In this document: in pieces, positions 27,702-37,037 of the stretch
Position numbering within the stretch: position 1 is the stretch's first letter
How the letters are laid out: each line of letters begins with the position of its first letter
NCBI RefSeq assembly: GCF_000184745.1
Contig: NC_014931.1
Span: 5,580,001-5,644,000 of the forward strand
Source of the DNA: Variovorax paradoxus EPS
GTDB lineage: Bacteria; Pseudomonadota; Gammaproteobacteria; Burkholderiales; Burkholderiaceae_C
DNA: 64,000 nucleotides
Direction of reading: 5' to 3'
Program-made: the position numbers and the translations under genes
Notes under the pieces: generated by a model
What the model saw: the letters and a program-made list of their open reading frames with translations, nothing else
Databases searched by the model: none
What the model was told of the DNA's origin: nothing

Positions 27702-28189
27702 TTTCCGGTGGCTCCAGGCACGGCAATGGCGGAGTGCGACGCTTGCAGCGAGGTTTGGCGGCCATTGAGTTTGCTTTGGTGTTTCTGGTTCTTTTTCTTT
27801 TCATTTACGGCCTTGCCACGGTCGGCTCAGTGTTCTACGTGCAGCAAGCTGTTTCGCGCGCGGCCGAAGATGGCGCAAGGGCGGCACTACTCGTCAGTCA
27901 CGACATTGCAAGCAATGACTCACGCGTTCAAACCGTTATTTATGAATCGCTCGCATCGTCACTTGTTACGCCTGCCAGTGCAGGCACGACACCGGCATCG
28001 AGGCTCGCTTGGTTGCGAACAAAAGTTACGCCCGCTTCATTCGAAGTGAATATTTCCAATCCGGCACAAGTCACGGTAAGGGTCACCTACCCCTATAGAG
28101 CAAATCCGTTGTTGCCTCCCATGCCTATGACAAGAGACCTGATACCCAACAACCTGCTGGGAAAAGCGATCGCCTCCAGGCCTTCGTGA
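27698..28189 (+). CDS. tadF: TadE/TadF-like minor pseudopilin
   Basis: The 163-residue protein is a paralogue of the preceding gene, with QRGLAAIEFALVFLVLFLF as the pseudopilin motif and the same VSRAAEDGARAALLVS helix. The C-terminal half lacks the Cys residues of its neighbour. It starts four bases before the tadE end (ATGA). Confidence 0.87.
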   Translation: MISGGSRHGNGGVRRLQRGLAAIEFALVFLVLFLFIYGLATVGSVFYVQQAVSRAAEDGARAALLVSHDIASNDSRVQTVIYESLASSLVTPASAGTTPASRLAWLRTKVTPASFEVNISNPAQVTVRVTYPYRANPLLPPMPMTRDLIPNNLLGKAIASRPS

Positions 28190-28199
28190 TAAGGCCAAT

Positions 28200-30320
28200 A
28201 TGCATTCAATTTTTCCTAGACCTAACACTCGCAGCTGCCGGCAACGTGGTTCCGTGCTGGTCAACGCAGTTATCGCATTGAGCCTGATCGTGATAGTTCT
28301 GATCGGCAGCGAGCTAGGTTATCTGTTTTATCTGAAACGGGAGTTCCAGAAGTCGGCAGACCTCTCTGCGCTCGCTGGTGCGCAGGCGCTCGTTCCGGAC
28401 AACTGCACAAGTGCGACGGCCGCAGCTATTGCCAATGCATCGCAAAATCTTCCGAGTGGATTCCAAATGACCGCAGCAGATGTAGTCTGCGGTCGCTGGG
28501 ATCCAGAGAACCAGCCATCTCCGAGGCATTTTTCGCCGGGCATGCAGCCATTCAACGCGGTCAGTGTGTCCATACAGAGAACGCCTCCCCTTTTGCTGCC
28601 AAGCCTTCCCGGCAATCAACCCCGGGTTCTCTCGCTTGAGGCCTTGGCTGCCAAAACCGATCCTTCCGCCGCATTTTCCGTTGGCTCCAGACTGCTTCGA
28701 TTGAGCGGCGACTCGACGCTTGGTGCTTTGCTGAAAGCCATCGGACTCAATCTGGACAATACGATCGTTGCAGGTTACGAGGGCTTGGCAACGGTTTCGA
28801 TCACGCCTGGGGGCTTACTGTGCACTCCACCTCTTGAGGCCGTTGTCTGCCCCGCAGCCAATATCACGGTGGGCGGATTGAACGATCTGCTGAACAACAA
28901 TGTCACGCTGGGGCAATTGCTGGATGCAGTGGTGGTCGCCGGCGGCCACAATGAACTGCTGGGGGCGAACGTAGCACTCATCGACGCACTCAAGGCCAAG
29001 CTGGGGGTTCAGAATCTGAATCTGCAGCTTGGCTCCGCAAACAGCAATTCGGGGCTATTTGCGCTAATCAGCACACAGAGCGCCAACTCGGCATTAGATG
29101 CAAAGATCAATGCGCTAGACCTGATTCAAGCGGCAATCGGCATCGCATCTGAGGGGCATGCAGTTAATGCCGCACTACCGGTCGATCTATTAGGATTGGT
29201 GACGATATCTTCTAAGGTTGGCATTGTGGAGCCCCCTTCGATCGCTATCGGATCGAGGGGCATCACGGCCTATACCGCGCAAGTGCGCACGTATATTCAA
29301 ATACAAACTAGCGGGGCGCTGGCCGCACTGGTGAAACTGAATCTACCTATCGTGATCGATCTGGTAACCGCGACGGCGAAGCTAGAGGAACTATGTACGC
29401 CTGCGCTGGTTTCTTCGACTGGAAAGCAGAGAGCGTCGTTCGATGTGCAGGGCACCATCCTCAAAGGATGTATCGGAAAAATAGCGAACAGCACTGGAAC
29501 CCAGGATTGCTCTTTAGCAGCTAGCGATGCAAAGCATCAAGCGTGTCTTGATAACTTGTTGTTCTCCAAGAAAGATGCTTGCGAGCAGAACCTGTACGAC
29601 ACGGAATTGTTAAATGTCCTGGGCTTAGCTAGAACCACTAACAGTACCTCACTGAATGTTCTACCGCTTCGTGAACCAACGCTCATCGTTCTCGAGGAGG
29701 GGCAGACCGGAACCGCCGGCAACGAGTTGTCCGTTGGCGCAACGGTTATCAATTTGGTCAACACGATTTCAGACCTCCTGTTTACCGCCCCGCCACCCCC
29801 GACGGACGCTGCGACGGCAGCTGCCCAAATCTGGGCAGCAACCGGCGATTCCGTTGCGAATGGCGGCGCCGGTTGTACAGCCGACACCACTGCGTGCCGA
29901 GAAAAGCGGCTGAAGAACGCACGACAACGGATCGAAGCCAATGCTGCGCAAAGCGGATTGATCGATGGCCTACTAACCGGCATCGGCGATCTGCTAGGAG
30001 CAGTCGGGGGCATCGCTGCTGGTGATGGCTGTAGTTACACGGGGTTATTGGGTGGCGTGCTCAACCCTACCTCCAATTCAAAGTGCATCAAGCTTATCGA
30101 GGGCACTCTCAATAAAAATTCTCCCTCTCTTCTGGGCGGCCTTGTCTCAAATGTTTTGGCAGTGGTTACTGGGCTTCTCAAGCAGCTCCAGCCAGTACTT
30201 GACGCGATCGGAAACAGCTTATTGACTCCATTGCTCCGAGACTTGCTCGGTATTCACTTGGGTGAAGTAGATGTCAAGCTCCAAACTCTTCAATGCAACA
30301 ACGCCCAACTGGTCTATTAG
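28200..30320 (+). CDS. tadG: TadG-like pilus-associated protein with large exported domain
   Basis: The 706-residue protein begins with the TadG-type N-terminus (QRGSVLVNAVIALSLIVIVL, then YLKREFQKSADLSALAGAQAL). The transmembrane helix leaves a periplasmic or surface domain of about 650 residues. That domain is rich in Leu, Asn and Thr with short repeats (LNLDN, LLGLVTISSK, LLNNNVTLGQLLDAV). It may be a minor tip or anchor component. No VWA domain is evident, unlike some TadG proteins. It is the last gene of the pilus run. Confidence 0.85.
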   Translation: MHSIFPRPNTRSCRQRGSVLVNAVIALSLIVIVLIGSELGYLFYLKREFQKSADLSALAGAQALVPDNCTSATAAAIANASQNLPSGFQMTAADVVCGRWDPENQPSPRHFSPGMQPFNAVSVSIQRTPPLLLPSLPGNQPRVLSLEALAAKTDPSAAFSVGSRLLRLSGDSTLGALLKAIGLNLDNTIVAGYEGLATVSITPGGLLCTPPLEAVVCPAANITVGGLNDLLNNNVTLGQLLDAVVVAGGHNELLGANVALIDALKAKLGVQNLNLQLGSANSNSGLFALISTQSANSALDAKINALDLIQAAIGIASEGHAVNAALPVDLLGLVTISSKVGIVEPPSIAIGSRGITAYTAQVRTYIQIQTSGALAALVKLNLPIVIDLVTATAKLEELCTPALVSSTGKQRASFDVQGTILKGCIGKIANSTGTQDCSLAASDAKHQACLDNLLFSKKDACEQNLYDTELLNVLGLARTTNSTSLNVLPLREPTLIVLEEGQTGTAGNELSVGATVINLVNTISDLLFTAPPPPTDAATAAAQIWAATGDSVANGGAGCTADTTACREKRLKNARQRIEANAAQSGLIDGLLTGIGDLLGAVGGIAAGDGCSYTGLLGGVLNPTSNSKCIKLIEGTLNKNSPSLLGGLVSNVLAVVTGLLKQLQPVLDAIGNSLLTPLLRDLLGIHLGEVDVKLQTLQCNNAQLVY

Positions 30321-30411
30321 CACTCAATTCATACGCTACAGCTTCAAGCGATTCCAGTTCCATACCGGTCATGGCCGATTGGCTCGCTAGCTACTAGCCC
30401 CCCCGCCCGAC

Positions 30412-31842
30412 ATGACACTGTCCCCCACCCATTTCGACGAACTCGACCTCTTTGTCTGGGAAGGCAAAGCCGACATCCTTGACCGCATCGCGCGGTGCAT
30501 GGCGAGCTTCGACGTGGAAGTCACACGGGCCGATGGCCTGCCGCCTCCGCAGCAGGAGCGCGGCGTGGCGATGCGGCCTGCGGTCGCGATCATCAGCGTC
30601 ACGGTCATCGACAGCGGCGGTCTCGCGCACGCCACCGAGTTCCTCCAGGGCATGCCGGTGATCTGGGTGGCCGCGGGTTCGCGCGAGCGCGATTCGCGCA
30701 CCTATCCGCCCGAGTACCTGCACGTGCTGCCCTACGACTTCACCTGCGCCGAGCTGCGCACGCTGGTCGCGAAGCTGGTGCGGCAACTGCGCGCGCGCGA
30801 GATCGCGCCGCAGGCACCCGATGTGCTGGTGGCGCATTCCGAAGCGATGAAGGCGCTGCTCGCCGAAGTGGGCGCCTTTGCCGACTGCAACCATCCGGTG
30901 CTGGTGCGCGGCGAAACCGGCGTGGGCAAGGAGCGCATCGCGCAGCAGTTGCACCTCGGGCATCAGTCGTACAGCAAGGGCGCGTTCGTGGCAGTGAACT
31001 GCGGCGCGATTCCCGATGGGCTTTTCGAATCGCTGTTCTTCGGCCACACGAAGGGCTCGTTCACCGGCGCCGTGCATGCGCACCGCGGCTACTTCGAACA
31101 GGCCACGGGCGGCACGCTGTTCCTCGATGAAATCGGCGACCTGCCGCGCTACCAGCAGGTGAAGCTCTTGCGCGTGCTGGAAGACAACGCGGTCACGCGG
31201 CTGGGGGCCACATCGCCGGTGCGCGTGGACTTCCGGCTTGTGGCGGCGACCAATCGCAACCTGCGCGAGATGGTGGCGAGCGGCGAGTTTCGCGCCGACC
31301 TTTTCTATCGGCTCGCGGTGATCGAGCTGCATGTGCCGAGCCTCGAAGAGCGCGGCGAGGTCGACAAGATCGCGATCTTCAAGGCGCTGCTGGGCAACGT
31401 GCTCGGCGACGAACTCGAGACGCTGGGCGAAACGCCGCACTGGCTCAGCGACGCCGTCGCTGAAACCTACTTCCCCGGCAATGTGCGGCAGTTGCGCAAC
31501 CTCGCGGAGCGCGTGGGCGTGATCGCGCGGCAACTGCGCGGCTGGGACCAGAACCTGATCCAGCGCGCCATCGCACTCACGCGCGGCACGCCGGCGCCCG
31601 CGATCGCCGCCGACAGGAATGGCGGCGGCGGCAGCAGTGGTGGTGTCGCGCTCGACAGCAACGGCGATCGCAAAGGCTGGAACAGCAGCGAGCGCAACCG
31701 CATCATTGCGGCGCTGGAGGTCAACGACTGGAAGCGCCAGGACACCGCGCAGCATCTGGGCATCAGCCGCAAGGTGCTGTGGGAAAAGATGCGCAAGTAC
31801 CAGATCCTGGACGGCGAACCCGGCATTCCTGAAGACACTTGA
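30412..31842 (+). CDS. Sigma-54-dependent activator, VpsR/FleQ-like degenerate receiver type
   Basis: The 476-residue protein has an N-terminal domain of about 125 residues that looks like a receiver without a clear phosphorylation Asp. A central AAA+ domain follows, with Walker A GETGVGKE (167-174), a GSFTGA loop (215-220; consensus GAFTGA) and Walker [13 protein letters not shown]. The C-terminus is a Fis-type helix-turn-helix ([20 protein letters not shown], then [13 protein letters not shown]). This is the layout of VpsR and FleQ, which regulate biofilm matrix, pili or flagella and often sense cyclic di-GMP. It sits between the tad operon and the type I secretion locus, and sigma-54-like promoters precede both flp and the repeat-protein gene. 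Confidence 0.92.
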   Translation: MTLSPTHFDELDLFVWEGKADILDRIARCMASFDVEVTRADGLPPPQQERGVAMRPAVAIISVTVIDSGGLAHATEFLQGMPVIWVAAGSRERDSRTYPPEYLHVLPYDFTCAELRTLVAKLVRQLRAREIAPQAPDVLVAHSEAMKALLAEVGAFADCNHPVLVRGETGVGKERIAQQLHLGHQSYSKGAFVAVNCGAIPDGLFESLFFGHTKGSFTGAVHAHRGYFEQATGGTLFLDEIGDLPRYQQVKLLRVLEDNAVTRLGATSPVRVDFRLVAATNRNLREMVASGEFRADLFYRLAVIELHVPSLEERGEVDKIAIFKALLGNVLGDELETLGETPHWLSDAVAETYFPGNVRQLRNLAERVGVIARQLRGWDQNLIQRAIALTRGTPAPAIAADRNGGGGSSGGVALDSNGDRKGWNSSERNRIIAALEVNDWKRQDTAQHLGISRKVLWEKMRKYQILDGEPGIPEDT

Positions 31843-31882
31843 GGCTTGCCGAGGGCGGTGCGCAGCCCTTCGACAAGCTCAG

Positions 31883-32008
31883 GACGAACGGGAGGGATGA
31901 CTCAGGGCGAACGGGAGGGATGACTCGGGGCGAACGGGAGGGATGACTCAGGGCGAACGGGAGGAATGACTCAGGACGAACGGGGAGGGATGACTCAGGC
32001 CGAACGGG
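31883..32008. repeat. Tandem repeat, 23-bp unit, about five copies
   Basis: Five near-identical 23-bp units, each containing CGAACGGGAGGGATGACTCA, follow the stop of the activator gene. A few single-base changes separate the copies. The repeat grows out of one arm of the CTTCGACAAGCTCAGGACG extragenic element just before it (31868). Confidence 0.85.
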
Positions 32009-32047
32009 ACTGGTGGATGATTTCTCTTTTCTCGGCACCTCCACCAC

Positions 32048-32106
32048 CGTTCGGGCTGAGCTTGTCGAAGCCGGGGCGCAGTCCTTCGACAAGCTCAGGA
32101 CGAACG
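32048..32106. repeat. REP-like palindrome built on CTTCGACAAGCTCAGGACG
   Basis: A 23-nt left arm (32048-32070) and a 23-nt right arm (32084-32106) pair with two mismatches across a 13-nt loop. The arm sequence is a widespread extragenic palindrome in Burkholderiales, as I recall. It lies between the convergent ends of the activator gene and the tolC-like gene, so it may act as a two-way terminator. Confidence 0.75.
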
Positions 32107-32193
32107 GGGTGGTGCGACGAGCTCAGGACGAACGGGGTGGTGCGACGAGCTCAGGACGAACGGGGTGGTGCGACAAGCTCGGGACGAAACGGG
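32094..32193. repeat. Tandem repeat, 28-bp unit, 3.5 copies
   Basis: Units begin at 32094, 32122 and 32150, with a partial unit at 32178. Each starts CTCAGGACGAACGGGGTGGT. The first unit shares its beginning with the right arm of the REP-like palindrome, so a partial duplication of that element probably seeded the array. It ends four bases before the stop of the tolC-like gene. Confidence 0.85.
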
Positions 32194-32197
32194 AGTC

Positions 32198-33775
32198 TCA
32201 GCGTTCGGCCAGGCGCGGTGTGCGGCGCAGCGGTGGATTGGCACTTGCGGCACCCGGCGAGCGTTCGACCACGGGCTCGGTGGGGCAGGCCGAATTGCTC
32301 GAGATGCACATCTGCGAGAGCAGGCCGTCTTCGGTGATGACCGCGCGGTTCGGCGGGCCGAAGATGCGGTCGATCCAGTTGTTGGTGCCGTCGGGGTCGA
32401 TGCGCAATTCGCCGGTGGTGCGCGCGAGGCGCAGCTCGGAAATGCGCAGGTCGAAGACGCCGTCGACGTAGTCGAACAGGAGCGTGTAGTAGTCCAGCTG
32501 CGCATCGAGCACCTTGGGCAGCGTCTCGCGGCCGAATTCCATCAGGCGGCGACGGCCGCGGAAGGCCAGGCCCGAGGTGCTGACGGCTTCCATCAACTGC
32601 TTCTCGCGCTCGCGTCCCGACATGGTGCGGGCCCATGACGCCGAGGTGAGTTCGAAGAGGTTGTTCCGCACGCCTTCGAGCTTGGCTTCCTGGTTGGCGA
32701 CTTCGGAGAGCGCGCCCTTCAGTCGCAGTTGGCGGTCGAAGCCGTTGCCGAAGTTCCAGTTGAGTTCGAAGGCCGCGCGCGTCGGGTCCTGCGGCGACAC
32801 GCCGCGCGGGTCCTTGCTCTTCACGACCACGGCGTCGAGCGTCGGGTAGAGGCTGGACTCCTGCTGCTCGACCAGCGCCCTCGCGCGATCGATGCGGCCC
32901 TGCGCTTCGGCGATCTCCGTGCTGCGGCTCTCGGCGCGGCGCAGCGCCTCGTCCTGCGAGCCGATGCGCCACTGCAGCGGCGCCGCGAGCACGGGCAGCG
33001 ATTCGGTGTTGGGCGTGAACTTGAAGTAGTTGCGGAACTTCGCGAGCGCCTCGTCGCGCTGGGCTTCGAAGTCGGACTCGCGCGCAGCCACGAGCGCGCG
33101 GCGCGAGGCGGCCATGTTGAGGTCGTTGTCGCCGGACACGCCGAGCGCGACGCGGCGCGCTTCCGCCTTCGAGAGCTCGGCCGTCACCTCGGTGGCGCGG
33201 TGCGCGATCTGCTTCTTCAGGTCGAAGCGCTGCACCTGGAGGTAGGCGGTGAGCGCGTCCAGCACCACCTTCTGCGAGGTGGTGATGACGGCTTCGTCGT
33301 CGGCCTTGTTGCCGGCCTCGGCGGCGCGCTGCGCGGCGCTCATGGCACCGCCATCGATCAGGCTCACGCGCGCTTCGGCGGTGAGCACGGTGTAGCCCTG
33401 GGTCTTGGCGTTGTCGGCGCCGCTGTTGTAGTTGCCCGACGAGGTGCCGATCTTGAAGCGCGGATAGCGCGCCTGCTTGGCGGCATCGACGCTGTAGCTG
33501 CTGGTATTGGCGGCGGCCTGGGCCGACTGCACCTCGGGGTATTCCTGCGAAAGCGCGATCAGCGCCTGCTTCACGCGCTGCGCGTAGCTCGCAGCGCCGA
33601 GTGAGGGCGTCGAGAGCCGGCGCGAGAGCGAAAGCGATGGCGGCGGGCCGTCTTGTTGTCCCGCGGCGTCCTGCGCAAAGGCGGCCTGCGGCGGCAGCGC
33701 GAAGCTCGCGCACAGTGCTGCGCACAGCACCCCGGTGCCCGTGCGGCGCCGGCTTGTGGCGTTGCGCTCCTTCAT
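32198..33775 (-). CDS. TolC-family outer-membrane channel of type I secretion
   Basis: The 525-residue protein has a signal peptide (GVLCAALCASFALPPQAAFAQ) and two OEP repeats rich in long amphipathic helices (ALIALSQEYPEVQSAQAAAN and later AEAQGRIDRARALVEQQESS). Beta-barrel strands lie at YPRFKIGTSSGNYNSG and AAFELNWNFGNGFDRQ. It should be the outer-membrane tunnel for the exporter. ATG 33775 overlaps the hlyD-like stop (ATGA). The C-terminal 45 residues are a Pro/Ser/Arg-rich periplasmic tail. Confidence 0.9.
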   Translation of the reverse strand: MKERNATSRRRTGTGVLCAALCASFALPPQAAFAQDAAGQQDGPPPSLSLSRRLSTPSLGAASYAQRVKQALIALSQEYPEVQSAQAAANTSSYSVDAAKQARYPRFKIGTSSGNYNSGADNAKTQGYTVLTAEARVSLIDGGAMSAAQRAAEAGNKADDEAVITTSQKVVLDALTAYLQVQRFDLKKQIAHRATEVTAELSKAEARRVALGVSGDNDLNMAASRRALVAARESDFEAQRDEALAKFRNYFKFTPNTESLPVLAAPLQWRIGSQDEALRRAESRSTEIAEAQGRIDRARALVEQQESSLYPTLDAVVVKSKDPRGVSPQDPTRAAFELNWNFGNGFDRQLRLKGALSEVANQEAKLEGVRNNLFELTSASWARTMSGREREKQLMEAVSTSGLAFRGRRRLMEFGRETLPKVLDAQLDYYTLLFDYVDGVFDLRISELRLARTTGELRIDPDGTNNWIDRIFGPPNRAVITEDGLLSQMCISSNSACPTEPVVERSPGAASANPPLRRTPRLAER

Positions 33776-35103
33776 GGTTCGCGGAAGGCTTCGCGCCGCA
33801 ACTTGAGCACTGGACGAAGGATGTACCAGATGAACGGATCGGTGCCTACGCGCAGGTCGACTTCGGACTCCATGCCGGCGGTGATGCGGTTTTCGACACG
33901 GCCCACATGCGACTGCGACATGCTGATCAGCAGGCGGTAGTACGGCGCGCCCTGGGCGATGGCCGCGTCGCGATCGGCGTCGGCCGCGACCAGCATCACC
34001 TTGCCTTCGACAGCGCCGTAGCGCAGGTAGTCGTAGGCGGTGATCTTCACGCGCGCCGACTGGCCGATCTCCACGAAGCCGCGGTCGTTCGGATTGAGCC
34101 GGGCCTCGACCATGATCTCGTCCTTGTCGGGCACCACTTCGAGAATCGATTCGCCGGGCTTCACCACCCAGCCCGGGCTGGAATTGCGCAGGCCCTTGAC
34201 GATGCCGTCCGAAGGCGCCTTCACCACGGTGCGCGAACGCTGCGTGCGGGCGCGTGCGAGGTCTTCGCTCAAGCTGGCGAACTGTCGCTCGACGGTGGCC
34301 AGTTCGTCCGAGGCGCGGCGGCGAAAGCGTCCTTCGGCCTCGGCCATCTTGGCTTGCGATTCGGTGATGGCGGCGTTGGCCGAAATCACGCCTTGGCGCG
34401 CCACCGCGAGTTCGCTGCGCACGCCCTCGGCCTGGCGGCGCTTCTCCAGCACCTCGACCTGGCCGACCAGTTTCTCGCTGAACAGTTGCTCGGAGATCTC
34501 GAGCTCTTTCTGCATCAGCTCGAGCCGGTCGCTCAGGCCCTTCACCTTGGCTTGTTGCTCCAGTTGCTTGCTGCGTGCCTGCTCCAGGCCCGACACCGCG
34601 CCGGCCATCACGCCGCGCTGTTCGAGCGAGCGCGCCTGGTAGGCGCCGAGTTCGCCTTCGAACACGCTCTCGTCGATGTCGGTGGCAAAGGACTGGCGGC
34701 TGAGCGGCTGGCCGCGGCTCTCGGCCATGAGGCGCACGCGCGTGGCCTGCGTGGCGGCGTACCGCGCGGTGAGTTCCTCGAAGTTCAGGCCGCTGCCGCC
34801 CAGGTCGATCTCGACCAGCGACTGGCCCTGCTTGACCGATTCGCCCTCCTTCACCAGCACGGCGCTGACGATGCCGCCTTCCAGATGCTGGATGGACTTG
34901 ACGCGGTCCGAGGGGATCACGCGGCCCGGCGCGACGACCACGGTTTCCATCGGAAAGCCGAGGCCGACGAGGGCCAGCACGGCGACCGCGCCGCCGATGA
35001 TCCATTGGCGCCGCCGCCCTTTCGGCGAGGTCTGCGCCGCGCGCTTGGTTTCTTCATCCTGAAGAATCTGCGGCAGGTCTGATTTCAAGTTCACGATCCC
35101 CAA
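33772..35103 (-). CDS. HlyD-family type I secretion adaptor
   Basis: The 443-residue membrane-fusion protein has a cytoplasmic N-terminus of about 32 residues and one transmembrane helix (WIIGGAVAVLALVGLGF). A lipoyl half (GRVIPSDRVKSIQHLEGGIV, EGESVKQGQSLVEID) and a long coiled coil (residues about 170-290) follow. The end contains RLNPNDRGFVEIGQSARVKI. The SIQHLEGGIV motif is diagnostic for the type I secretion HlyD/PrtE group. It bridges the ABC protein and the TolC-like channel. Confidence 0.95.
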   Translation of the reverse strand: MGIVNLKSDLPQILQDEETKRAAQTSPKGRRRQWIIGGAVAVLALVGLGFPMETVVVAPGRVIPSDRVKSIQHLEGGIVSAVLVKEGESVKQGQSLVEIDLGGSGLNFEELTARYAATQATRVRLMAESRGQPLSRQSFATDIDESVFEGELGAYQARSLEQRGVMAGAVSGLEQARSKQLEQQAKVKGLSDRLELMQKELEISEQLFSEKLVGQVEVLEKRRQAEGVRSELAVARQGVISANAAITESQAKMAEAEGRFRRRASDELATVERQFASLSEDLARARTQRSRTVVKAPSDGIVKGLRNSSPGWVVKPGESILEVVPDKDEIMVEARLNPNDRGFVEIGQSARVKITAYDYLRYGAVEGKVMLVAADADRDAAIAQGAPYYRLLISMSQSHVGRVENRITAGMESEVDLRVGTDPFIWYILRPVLKLRREAFREP

Positions 35104-35131
35104 TCACTCGTCATGAGTCAAGCAGGCAGCA

Positions 35132-36946
35132 TCACGCCATGGAGCGGGAAGCCGGAGCCCCCGCGTTGTCTTCGTCGCCCACCGCCACCAGCGGCTTCTT
35201 CACGCCGAAGAGCTTGGGCACCATGACCGCGGCGGTGCCCACTTCGATGTCGCCCTGGCCCGTCACGTGGTAGACCGCCGAGGCGGCCGAGACGATGCGC
35301 AGCGAGTGCGTGACCACCACCACGGTGCGCACCTTGGCCACCGCGAGCAGCGTGGCGAGCAGGTTGCGCTCGCTCTGAAAATCCAGGTCGTTGCTGGGCT
35401 CGTCGAGCACCAGCACCGAGGGCTTGCGCAGGAAGCTCATGGCCAGCGCGAGCTTGCGGCGTTCGCCCACCGAGACGCCGGTGCCGCCCTCGCCGACCAT
35501 GGTGCGGTAGCCGTCGGGCAGCCGCGAAATGAATTCGTGCGCGCCCGAGAGCTTGCAGGCCGAGACGATCTGTTCATCGCTCTGGCCGGGCGCGGCGCGG
35601 CGCATGGTGTCGATCAGCGTGCCGCCGAACCAGTAGACCTCTTGCGAGAGGTAGCTGATCCAGCGGGAGAGCTCTTCGCGGCCGAACTGCGAGAGGTCGT
35701 ACTCGCCGATGCTGATGATGCCGCGCGTGGGCGTGTAGAGACCCGAGAGCAGCTTCACCAGCGTCGACTTGCCCGCGCCGTTGCGCCCGACGATCACATG
35801 CAGGCCGCCCGGGCCGATGTCCAGATTGACGCTTTCGAGCACCGGCTGCTGCGCGGTCTCTGTGAAGCTGAAGCTCACGTCCTTGAGCGTGATGCGGCCG
35901 AGCGGCTGCGGCAGGGTCATGCCCGTGGGCGGCTTCTCGACCGGCTCGCCCAGCACGGTTTCCAGGCGCTTGGCGGCTTCCTTCGCGGTGGCCAGCGAGC
36001 GCCAGTTCGACACCAGCCCGGCCACCGGCTGCAGCGCCTTGAGCGCCAGCATGTTGGAGGCCACGAGGCCGCCCACCGTCATCCATTGCTCCATCACCGA
36101 GATGGCGCCCACGGTCACCACGACGACCGAGAACACGGTGAGCAGCACCGTGGTGCCGTCGCGCGCGGTTTCGATCTGGCCGTTCTTGCTGAAGCTCTCG
36201 GTGAGCCAGGCGTTGTAGGTCTGGCGCCACATGTCGCTGATGGGGCCGTCGTTGGCCTGCGTCTTGAGCGTTTCGCGCGCGTTGCAGATCTCGAAGGTCA
36301 TGCGGTCGAGGCCGCGTCCGCGCTGCACTTCTTCCACGCGACCGGCGCGCACTTCGTCGGCCCACCACCAAGCCAGGAACGACATGATCGCGAGGAACGC
36401 AGCCACCACCGGCAACACCGGCAGCGCGACGATGCCGATCACCACGAGCGCGAAGACGGCCATGGGCAGGTCGAAGATCGATTGCGCGAGGCCGCCGGTG
36501 ACGGTGCCGCGCACCGAGCCCACGTCGCGAAAGTACTGCTGCCACACCGAAGCCGGCCGCGCTTCGAGCGCGCGCAGCGGACGCGCGAGCATCGATTGCA
36601 ACAAGGCACCCGAGACACCGTGGTCGATGATCGCGCCCGCGTTGCGCAGCATGCGCGAGCGCCGCGTGCGCAGCCAGAACTCGATGCACAGGAAGAAGAG
36701 GATGCCGCTCACCAGCGCGGCGAGCGTGGAGGTGCCGCTGCGCGAGAGCACGCGGTCATACACCTGCAGGAGAAAGATGGAGGGCAAGAGCCCGAACAGG
36801 CTGATGGGCAGCGAGCGCCATGCCGCGCTCTTCACGAGCGGGTAGGCCGCGCGGAACGCCGTGTTCAGCGCCTTTGCGTAAGGACTGGCACCCGGCTCGT
36901 CCGGCGTTTCGGCAACCAGTTGGCTGGGCAAAAGAAACTTGATCAT
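35132..36946 (-). CDS. Type I secretion ABC transporter (permease-ATPase)
   Basis: The 604-residue half-transporter has about five hydrophobic spans in residues 45-285, then an ATPase domain. Walker A is GRNGAGKST (387-395) and Walker B is VLVLDEP followed by SNDLD. The signature position reads GVSVGERRK (490-498) instead of LSGGQ, an unusual substitution. There is no N-terminal C39 peptidase or C39-like domain, so cleavage of a leader is not expected. The nearest likely substrate is the repeat protein at 41129-45430. The gene has its own 91-bp upstream gap with two GTAAC sites. Confidence 0.92.
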   Translation of the reverse strand: MIKFLLPSQLVAETPDEPGASPYAKALNTAFRAAYPLVKSAAWRSLPISLFGLLPSIFLLQVYDRVLSRSGTSTLAALVSGILFFLCIEFWLRTRRSRMLRNAGAIIDHGVSGALLQSMLARPLRALEARPASVWQQYFRDVGSVRGTVTGGLAQSIFDLPMAVFALVVIGIVALPVLPVVAAFLAIMSFLAWWWADEVRAGRVEEVQRGRGLDRMTFEICNARETLKTQANDGPISDMWRQTYNAWLTESFSKNGQIETARDGTTVLLTVFSVVVVTVGAISVMEQWMTVGGLVASNMLALKALQPVAGLVSNWRSLATAKEAAKRLETVLGEPVEKPPTGMTLPQPLGRITLKDVSFSFTETAQQPVLESVNLDIGPGGLHVIVGRNGAGKSTLVKLLSGLYTPTRGIISIGEYDLSQFGREELSRWISYLSQEVYWFGGTLIDTMRRAAPGQSDEQIVSACKLSGAHEFISRLPDGYRTMVGEGGTGVSVGERRKLALAMSFLRKPSVLVLDEPSNDLDFQSERNLLATLLAVAKVRTVVVVTHSLRIVSAASAVYHVTGQGDIEVGTAAVMVPKLFGVKKPLVAVGDEDNAGAPASRSMA

Positions 36947-36969
36947 GAGAAAGGGCCGATCCGTCGTGC

Positions 36970-36987
36970 AATGACGCGTGCGTCATT
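36970..36987. promoter_or_regulatory. 18-bp palindrome upstream of the ABC exporter gene
   Basis: AATGACGCGTGCGTCATT is a perfect 8+8 inverted repeat around a 2-bp centre. It lies 24 bp upstream of the exporter ATG (36946), where a repressor site or a short leader hairpin would act. Confidence 0.5.
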
Positions 36988-36994
36988 ATCGACT

Positions 36995-37010
36995 GTTACC
37001 CAACTGTTAC
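36995..37010 (-). promoter_or_regulatory. Two GTAAC half-sites upstream of the ABC exporter gene
   Basis: ACTGTTAC occurs twice, 11 bp apart (GTTAC at 36995-36999 and 37006-37010), about one helical turn on the same face of the DNA. On the transcribed strand these are GTAACAG. They match the half-sites upstream of flp and the repeat protein. No good sigma-54 promoter is visible between them and the start codon. Confidence 0.4.
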
Positions 37011-37037
37011 AAGGCAAAAATTCGCGCTTTGTGCACC

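Noticed and set aside
31883..32193. CRISPR array
   Set aside because: Units are directly adjacent, without unique spacers, and no cas gene is near.
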